A stretch of 64,000 nt of DNA from Theocolax elegans (taxonomy: Eukaryota; Arthropoda; Insecta; Hymenoptera; Cerocephalidae). The stretch lies in NCBI GenBank assembly GCA_026168455.1, contig CM047429.1, forward strand, positions 59,215,623 to 59,279,622, written 5' to 3'. This document shows positions 57,449 to 64,000 of the stretch, in pieces. How positions within the stretch are numbered: the first letter of the stretch is position 1; every line of letters starts with the position of its first letter. A program made the translations under genes and the position numbers. Below the pieces are notes generated by a model. The model searched no databases, was not told where the DNA came from, and saw only the letters and a program-made list of their open reading frames with translations.

Positions 57449-58529
57449 TTTACTAAATTCCGATACGACAAAAGCAACAACGCCAAAATACTACAAACAA
57501 CCGAGAGAATAACTTAAAAACACGAACAAAAAAAAATAAAAATGACTTTAATATTCTGCTTTCCCTTAATCAAACTCAGTAATATGAATTTCCCCGTAAA
57601 CTGAATTAAATGGGAACTCTTCGGTGCACGGGTCCGATCTGACCAGATAAAGCCTCGCGCCAAATAAATAAATTTTCCTAAACCCCACTGTAAATCACGA
57701 ACAAAGAGAAACAGAAAAAAAAAAATATGCACATCCGCTATATAAATAGAAATAAATATTGGCAAATAAAAATAAATATAAATTATAAAAATATAAATTA
57801 CTCTGGAGATTACCGTTTTGTATATCTTCCTAAAAAAATGGAAAAAAAACAATAAATAAATAAATAAATCCTTATTAAAATGGCTGGTGAAACAAAAAAG
57901 AAATTTATCTCCTTGTGGTGTCCTCACGTCCAACTCCTGATTGCTTTTACAAATGGTCAATTCCAATACATATATTCAAAATTACCATGAATCATAATTT
58001 ATATACGTCCCAAATATCAGAAAATAACACAATAAATAAAATAAATAATTATCTCCCAACTATTTTTTTTCTATTTGGCACGAGGCGATGTCACTGTCTA
58101 CCGCAAAAATTGTTAAATTGTCGAATAAAAGTTTTATTAACTTTCATTCAACAATCAACAAATCACCTTTAAAATAGCAGCAGCCCACAAAAAGCGCTTG
58201 CAAAATAGATAATAGCAACAGACAGCAACGACAATAATTATTACAATAATAATAAAAATAAAATAATATATCAGTTTATCTCCCACTAGAAACGGTAATA
58301 ATTAAATTTCAACGCGGCCAGTTAAACGTTAAAATGGCAGCAAACGAATTTTCAATTTTCCAAAATGGCGTAACCGACGCCCAAAATTTCTCTCTCTCTA
58401 CCCCACTGAGAAATTTCTAAAACACTCCCTAAAATATTCGTTAATTCAACTTCCGCCGATGTACAAAAAAAAACCGTTAAATTTGCTAACAAACCGAAAA
58501 CAATTTAATCACTTAATGTACAATAAAAA
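57449..58529 (-). other. Leader of the gypsy element
   Basis: About 1.1 kb of AT-rich RNA leader between the primer-binding site and the gag start. Minus-strand frames are short (one of 150 codons is low-complexity). A packaging signal would be expected here but cannot be read by eye. Confidence 0.5.
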
Positions 58530-58545
58530 CACACGTTGGGCGCCA
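58530..58545 (-). other. Primer-binding site, probably tRNA-Lys(CUU)
   Basis: Minus strand TGGCGCCCAACGTGTG starts 2 nt inside the end of LTR copy A. The first 14 nt are complementary to the 3' end of animal tRNA-Lys(CUU) including CCA (CACGTTGGGCGCCA). This fixes the element's orientation and the inner LTR boundary. Confidence 0.8.
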
Positions 58546-58547
58546 AA

Positions 58548-60676
58548 TGTGATGTGGGTACATCACCGAGGCCTCCTGAAAATAATATATATATAATATT
58601 AGCATTAATTAGTAAGTAGATGCATTATATTAATGAATTGTACTTACCTAGTTGTCCTCTTGAGTTGATGCGAAGGTCTAGTAGGTGGTCCTTGGATCAG
58701 CGTGTCCTGGGTTCCCTCGGTGACAGGTACTCCTTGGCACGCTGCATCTGAAAAAGAGAAATATATTAATATGTATATCTATTAAATAATATAATTAAGG
58801 GTAAGGACAGGTACTATGGGAAAATATATATATAGTTTATAAATATTAATAATAAAAGGAGTAGGGAGATGTGAGGAAAAAATGACAACGGATGGTGTGT
58901 TGATTATTAAGTGGAAAAAGGAGAAAGAAGAGAATATAAATTAAATATTACAATAAGTAAGTGTTAACAGGGATAAGGAATAGGTGGAATTAGTAATAAT
59001 AATGTATATATAACCAATTAAATAAATATAAACAGATATTGTTTAGTTGGGGATAAACAAGGTAAGGAGTGTTATGTGTTAAGGAGAACGAGGATTGTTA
59101 GTAGGGAAGTATAGGTTATATAATAAATATAATTAATTATTATAAATAGTTATATTGATAGAAATACTTACGAGTGTACATATAATACTTAGGAGACTCT
59201 CTCCGTGAGCGGTTGTTGACATCGGTGTTGTGGAGGGATTCGCCGTGTACTGCGTCGCCTGGAGAGTCGTTGTTAGTGCGTGCACGTGCACGCACCACTC
59301 CGCGGTAGTACCCGGGTACTACTCCCGCCGGTGGGGATCGCGCACACCCGGGGAAACGGTCGCGAGGTACGTTGTTTACGTGCCGGCCCGCGCTCAGTTG
59401 TCGCCATCTTGAATCGATCTAGATTCAAGCGCGCGCACACTGAACACGCGGTCCGCGCTCGTATCGATATGGGGATCGCGCGCATATAGTATAGGGAATT
59501 TGGAACGCGGATAGTGGGGGAACATGTGTATAAGAGTACGGAGATAAATGTATATTTGAATTTAGCGCTGTTAACTAGAGAATAATTTAGTGATCTATTG
59601 AACCAATCAATAGATGACTTTATTAGAGAATAAGACTTCCGTATGGGTAAATATAACAGCATATTACGTTATATGACTGTAATTACCTTAAATACGGAAA
59701 GTCGAAATACTAGTTGGGACAATGATAACTTATGCAAATTAGTTGTCATTTTTATTTATAGTGGGGTAAATACGGGTAGCTTCATTACACCTGTGACGGA
59801 TACGGAAGGGTTGGAGAATTATAATATTGCCGTATCCCTCGCAGGTAACGAGAGAGAGAACAGATAGGGATATTAGGAGATTGAGGGAGATGGAAAATCG
59901 GGGAAGAAGTTTGGCGTGACTCGGAAAAACGGATCATCGCCATTCTGATTCTGATCCTACCGATCGTACAGTGTAGTATTCTGATCCTATCGATCTTCTA
60001 ATCTTATCGATCGCACAAAGAGTGTTGTTTTCTGTAGTTTTGATTTCGGAGATTTATCTTGGTTATTTTATTATAAAGGAGGATTTATTTTTGTATAAGA
60101 AGGATTAAGGAGTATCCGTAGATTTATCACTTTCATAAGGAGGAATAATTATTCACAATTTATACAGATATAGATATATATAAATTTCCAAACGGAATAG
60201 CATCCAAGGAGTATATTTAGATATTATTTATATTATATTAATTTTCTTATTGATTTCGTTTCATCGAATTGGTGAGTTATTTTAATTATTAAAATAATAA
60301 TTGATCTATTTAGTGGGGACAAGAAGGATAAATTCAGTGCGCGTTTATTCTTATTAAAGTAAATTATTTATTTGATTAATTATAAAGTAACGTTCTCTCT
60401 CTCGTGGTTAGTGGTGCCACGGGATCTATTATTAGATCCCGTAATATAATTATATATTTATCTAAGTTTGGTTAAGGTATTAATATTCGTTACGCGGTTT
60501 AATAGTTATCCGGAACTATTATTTTATTCAACGGAACTTCCTCTGGGTGAGTCCACCGGGTAATCAGGACTAATAAACTAATAATTGTTTTTCTTTTCGA
60601 TGATGTTGGGAATCCGGATATAATTTTATTTACATAATATTTTTTTTTTGTTATTTAAATTAAAACCAGCATCACA
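58548..60676 (-). repeat. Gypsy LTR copy A, 2129 bp
   Basis: Minus orientation: begins TGTGATGCTGG, ends CCCACATCACA next to the primer-binding site. A GC-rich block (about 59210-59470) carries AAGATGGCGAC, a good YY1/Pho-type site, and a TATA-like TATACTATAT about 75 bp upstream. Downstream lie donor CACTC/GTAAGTATTT (59172/59171), acceptor CTCTTTTTCAG (58748), a 100-bp exon, donor ACTAG/GTAAGTA (58648/58647) and acceptor TATTTTCAG (58576). Introns would be 424 and 72 bp. Confidence 0.85.
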
Positions 60677-60708
60677 TTTGGCTAAAGTTTAGGGGGGGGG
60701 GGGGGTAA
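60677..60708 (+). other. Spacer between the two LTR copies with a G14 run
   Basis: 32 bp: it begins TTTGGCTAAAG and ends in A, 14 Gs and TAA directly before LTR copy B. On the + strand the G run looks like a polypurine tract, which is opposite to the element's minus orientation. It also makes the 13 bp GCCAAATGTGATG/CATCACATTTGGC a perfect inverted repeat around copy A. Confidence 0.7.
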
Positions 60709-62836
60709 TGTGATGTGGGTACATCACCGAGGCCTCCTGAAAATAATATATATATATTATTAGCATTAATTAGTAAATAGATGCATTATATTAATGAATT
60801 GTACTTACCTAGTTGTCCTCTTGAGTTGATGCGAAGGTCTAGTAGGTGGTCCTTGGATCAGCGTGTCCTGGGTTCCCTCGGTAACAGGTACTCCTTGGCA
60901 CGCTGCATCTGAAAAAGAGAAATATATTAATATGTATATCTATTAAATAATATAATTAAGGGTAAGGACAGGTATTATGGGAAAATATATATATAGTTTA
61001 TAAATATTAACAATAATATAAGTAGGGAGATGTAAGGAAAATGATAACGGATGGGAGTGTAGATTATTAAGTGGAAAAAGGAGAAAGAAGAGAATATAAA
61101 TTAAATATTACAATAAGTAAGTGTTAACAGGGATAAGGAATAGGTGGAATTAGTAATAATAATGTATATATAACCAATTAAATAAATATAAACAGATATT
61201 GTTTAGTTGGGGATAAACAAGGTAAGGAGTGTTATGTGTTAAGGAGAACGAGGATTGTTAGTAGGGAAGTATAGGTTATATAATAAATATAATTAATTAT
61301 TATAAATAGTTATATTGATAGAAATACTTACGAGTGTACATATAATACTTAGGAGACTCTCTCCGTGAGCGGTTGTTGACATCGGTGTTGTGGAGGGATT
61401 CGCCGTGTACTGCGTCGCCTGGAGAGTCGTTGTTAGTGCGTGCACGTGCACGCACCACTCCGCGGTAGTACCCGGGTACTACTCCCGCCGGTGGGGATCG
61501 CGCACACCCGGGGAAACGGTCGCGAGGTACGTTGTTTACGTGCCGGCCCGCGCTCAGTTGTCGCCATCTTGAATCGATCTAGATTCAAGCGCGCGCACAC
61601 TGAACACGCGGTCCGCGCTCGTATCGATACGGGGATTGCGCGCATATAGTATAGGGAATTTGGAACGCGGATAGCGGGGGAACATGTGTATAAGAGTACG
61701 GAGATAAATGTATATTTGAATTTAGCGCTATTAACTAGAGAATAATTTAGTGATCTATTGAACCAATCAATAGATGACTTTATTAGAGAATAAGACTTCC
61801 GTATGGGTAAATATAACAGCATATTACGTTATATGACTGTAATTACCTTAAATACGGAAAGTCGAAATACTAGTTGGGACAATGATAACTTATGCAAATT
61901 AGTTGTCATTTTTATTTATAGTGGGGTAAATACGGGTAGCTTTATTACACCTGTGACGGATACGGAAGGGTTGGAGAATTATAATATTGCCGTATCCCTC
62001 GCAGGTAACGAGAGAGAGAACAGATAGGGATATTAGGAGATTGAGGGAGATGGAAAATCGGGGAAGAAGTTTGGCGTGACTCGGAAAAACGGATCATCGC
62101 CATTCTGATTCTGATCCTACCGATCGTACAGTGTAGTATTCTGATCCTATCGATCTTCTAATCTTATCGATCGCACAAAGAGTGTTGTTTTCTGTAGTTT
62201 TGATTTCGGAGATTTATCTTGGTTATTTTATTATAAAGGAGGATTTATTTTTGTATAAGAAGGATTAAGGAGTATCCGTAGATTTATCACTTTCATAAGG
62301 AGGAATAATTATTCACAATTTATACAGATATAGATATATATAAATTTCCAAACGGAATAGCATCCAAGGAGTATATTTAGATATTATTTATATTATATTA
62401 ATTATCTTATTGATTTCGTTTCATCGAATTGGTGAGTTATTTTAATTATTAAAATAATAATTGATCTATTTAGTGGGGACAAGAAGGATAAATTCAGTGC
62501 GCGTTTATTCTTATTAAAGTAAATTATTTATTTGATTAATTATAAAGTAACGTTCTCTCTCTCGTGGTTAGTGGTGCCACGGGATCTATTATTAGATCCC
62601 GTAATATAATTATATATTTATCTAAGTTTGGTCAAGGTATTAATATTCGTTACGCGGTTTAATAGTTATCCGGAACTATTATTTTATTCAACGGAACTTC
62701 CTCTGGGTGAGTCCACCGGGTAATCAGGACTAATAAACTAATAATTGTTTTTCTTTTCGATGATGTTGGGAATCCGGATATAATTTTATTTACATAATAT
62801 TTTTTTTTTGTTATTTAAATTAAAACCAGAATCACA
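60709..62836 (-). repeat. Gypsy LTR copy B, 2128 bp
   Basis: A near-identical repeat of copy A that differs by scattered substitutions (for example GTGACAGG/GTAACAGG, GGCTTCATT/GGCTTTATT-type changes, CCAGCATC/CCAGAATC) and a short indel-rich patch near 61010-61060. The differences are not confined to homopolymers, so the copies have diverged biologically. All four splice sites are conserved. It borders the host at ACTT (62837). Confidence 0.85.
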
Positions 62837-64000
62837 ACTTACATTAAAAACTGATCCAATATACTTTTCCTCTTTTATTGAAGTGTATAAGTACACTTGC
62901 ATAGAAATTTAATTAGATAAATGGAAATAATAAACACCGTTCCTTTGTAGTTTGGGTTTCTCTTGCATCGGTTTGGCCTGATTTGAGAAATCACCTTCGT
63001 ATGCTAATAAAAGCCAGATTTGGAATTCTATCCGGACCCTTCAAGAATTTTATAAATTATAAATAAATGTATAAATTAAAAATAAATCTTATTTCCATTT
63101 CAGTGTATATAACTTGCTGGAACACATACTATACTTACATAAAAAGCTTTCTTTTGCAGAGGGTTTCTTTTGCACTGAAATTTGAATTAAACTGAATAAT
63201 CAGTTATTGTCGAGCGAAAGGAAACTATGCCAAGCGAAATTCCGAAGCCTGTGCCATAACCTTTGAAAAAAGAAACCACGTGCAAATTGTTAAATTAGGT
63301 TAGAAATTAGGTTAGTGACAACGATAAAAAATCAGCCATACTTAGCATAAAATATAAAAATATCAATTAATAATGAAACTTGACTTACCCAATAATTTTT
63401 TGTAGTGTTTAATTGCACTCAAATAATTGTATTAGAAATTTTTGTTGTTTCTACAGGAACAAGCGTGCACTACCGTTAACGGAAATCTCATATTTGATAT
63501 TATACTCAGGCTCTCGAATTCTCGCATTCGTAAATCTCGAATCTCGCACATCGAAACTCGATTTCAGTTCAAATTAAAACTAGCGAACTTTTTAAGAAAT
63601 ATTAAATACAAAATATAATTAAATATTAATAAATAATAAAGTTAAATAATTATTTGCGACGAAATATTTATTCTTGCATTCTAAATATGTACATTCAATG
63701 ATGTTCATTACGACGCAATTAGAAATTAGAAAATCTTGCAATGTACATTGCGACGCTACTTTTCGTCGGGAAAAATCTAATTAAATTAAATTAAAGGCCG
63801 ACGGAGGTTCCGTCGTAGCGACGTTGAAAATGGCTATATATCGCCGATTTGTATTTAGTTGGGCGCCTGGCGATATTTAAATAAAAATAAAATAACTACT
63901 TTACAAACAACTCGACAACCCGGCAAATCCTCCCCTCGACTCCTCGTCACAGAGGGAATCCCGACGGCTGACCACCTCGGAACCGGCGGCTTTCAGAGTA
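62837..64000. other. Right flank of the insertion; host repeat without insertion; unknown end
   Basis: 63010-63140 matches the host repeat split by the gypsy element and runs uninterrupted through the insertion point (CATACTATACTTACAT). From 63790 to the window end the sequence becomes GC-richer (CCGACGGAGGTTCCGTCG hairpin near 63801). Minus-strand GGCGCCCAAC near 63866 resembles the gypsy primer-binding site, so another retroelement may begin here. No exon of SLC41 gene 2 is recognised. Confidence 0.4.

Larger units (their letters stand above)
52662..62836 (-). mobile_element. Ty3/gypsy LTR retrotransposon insertion, 10.2 kb
   Basis: Read on the minus strand, the order is LTR copy B, a 32-bp spacer, LTR copy A, primer-binding site, leader, truncated gag, protease region, reverse transcriptase-RNase H-integrase, a small third ORF, and a short LTR-like end. 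The outer ends are ATCACA on the right and TGTGATG on the left, each bordered by ACTT, a 4-bp target duplication. The domain order RT-RH-IN identifies Ty3/gypsy. The 3' LTR expected on the left is reduced to about 40 bp resembling the LTR terminus (GTGATGT-loop-ACATCAC hairpin). Pol is intact, but gag and protease are damaged, so this copy is probably not autonomous. Confidence 0.85.

Noticed and set aside
57514..57966. 150-codon ORF in the gypsy leader
   Set aside because: Its phenylalanine/isoleucine-rich low-complexity composition is typical of AT-rich DNA. It has no capsid features.
59230..62027. Paired ORFs of 60-129 codons inside the two LTR copies on both strands
   Set aside because: They occur in GC-rich LTR sequence on both strands at once, are identical because the LTR is duplicated, and have biased composition (for example THHSAVVPGYYSRRWG) without domain features.
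1..64000. CRISPR arrays, bacterial operons or rRNA genes
   Set aside because: No array of short repeats with unique spacers, no bacterial-style gene packing and no rRNA gene. The genes are spliced and eukaryotic; the only repeat cluster (6797-6915) is a minisatellite without spacers.

Overview
The window looks like one scaffold segment of an insect nuclear genome. It is strongly AT-rich, its genes are split by short GT-AG introns, and it carries a Ty3/gypsy retrotransposon, MITEs, a solo LTR and SINE-like copies. The order is not proven; Hymenoptera is my guess from overall style only. A run of 100 Ns (51642-51741) marks an assembly gap. Most of the sequence is intron or intergenic DNA, and most genes had to be assembled from exons.

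Left part (1-13.8 kb). A small three-exon gene of about 89 codons can be built at 239-2781 (+), with a broken copy of the start of the ribosome-biogenesis gene KRR1 in its first intron. From 11730 down to 4787 (-) lies an MSS51/MYND zinc-finger gene. Its last exon is separated by a 5.1-kb intron that holds a tRNA-Glu gene, a tRNA-Glu-like pseudogene, a 28-bp minisatellite and two exon-like fragments of an unknown gene. An unidentified GC-rich coding exon sits at 12157-12408 (-).

Centre (13.8-50.4 kb). A complete SLC41/MgtE-type magnesium transporter gene runs on + from its leader exon (14785 and a duplicate at 16143) to the stop at 20574. A second SLC41 paralogue starts at 49911 (+); only its first coding exon is in the window. 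The 29 kb between them is largely non-coding. It contains long tandem duplications, a 2.03-kb inverted-repeat element flanked by TTAA with a 303-bp solo LTR inside, and 5S-rRNA-derived SINE copies. Some GC-rich patches could be promoters or 5' exons.

Right part (50.4-64 kb). A 10.2-kb Ty3/gypsy insertion (52662-62836, minus sense, 4-bp target duplication ACTT) interrupts a host repeat; a second copy of that repeat lacking the insertion lies just to the right. Pol is long and intact, gag has lost its capsid part, and the protease region has two amber stops. On the 5' side there are two 2.13-kb LTR copies instead of one. Each carries strong, correctly ordered splice sites, as if the LTR encoded a spliced leader with two introns. 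This is the most unusual signal in the window.

Four non-LTR tandem duplications with units of 0.87-1.74 kb occur in 33 kb. Their copies are nearly identical and several differ mainly in homopolymer length, so false duplication during assembly must be excluded before any is treated as biology.
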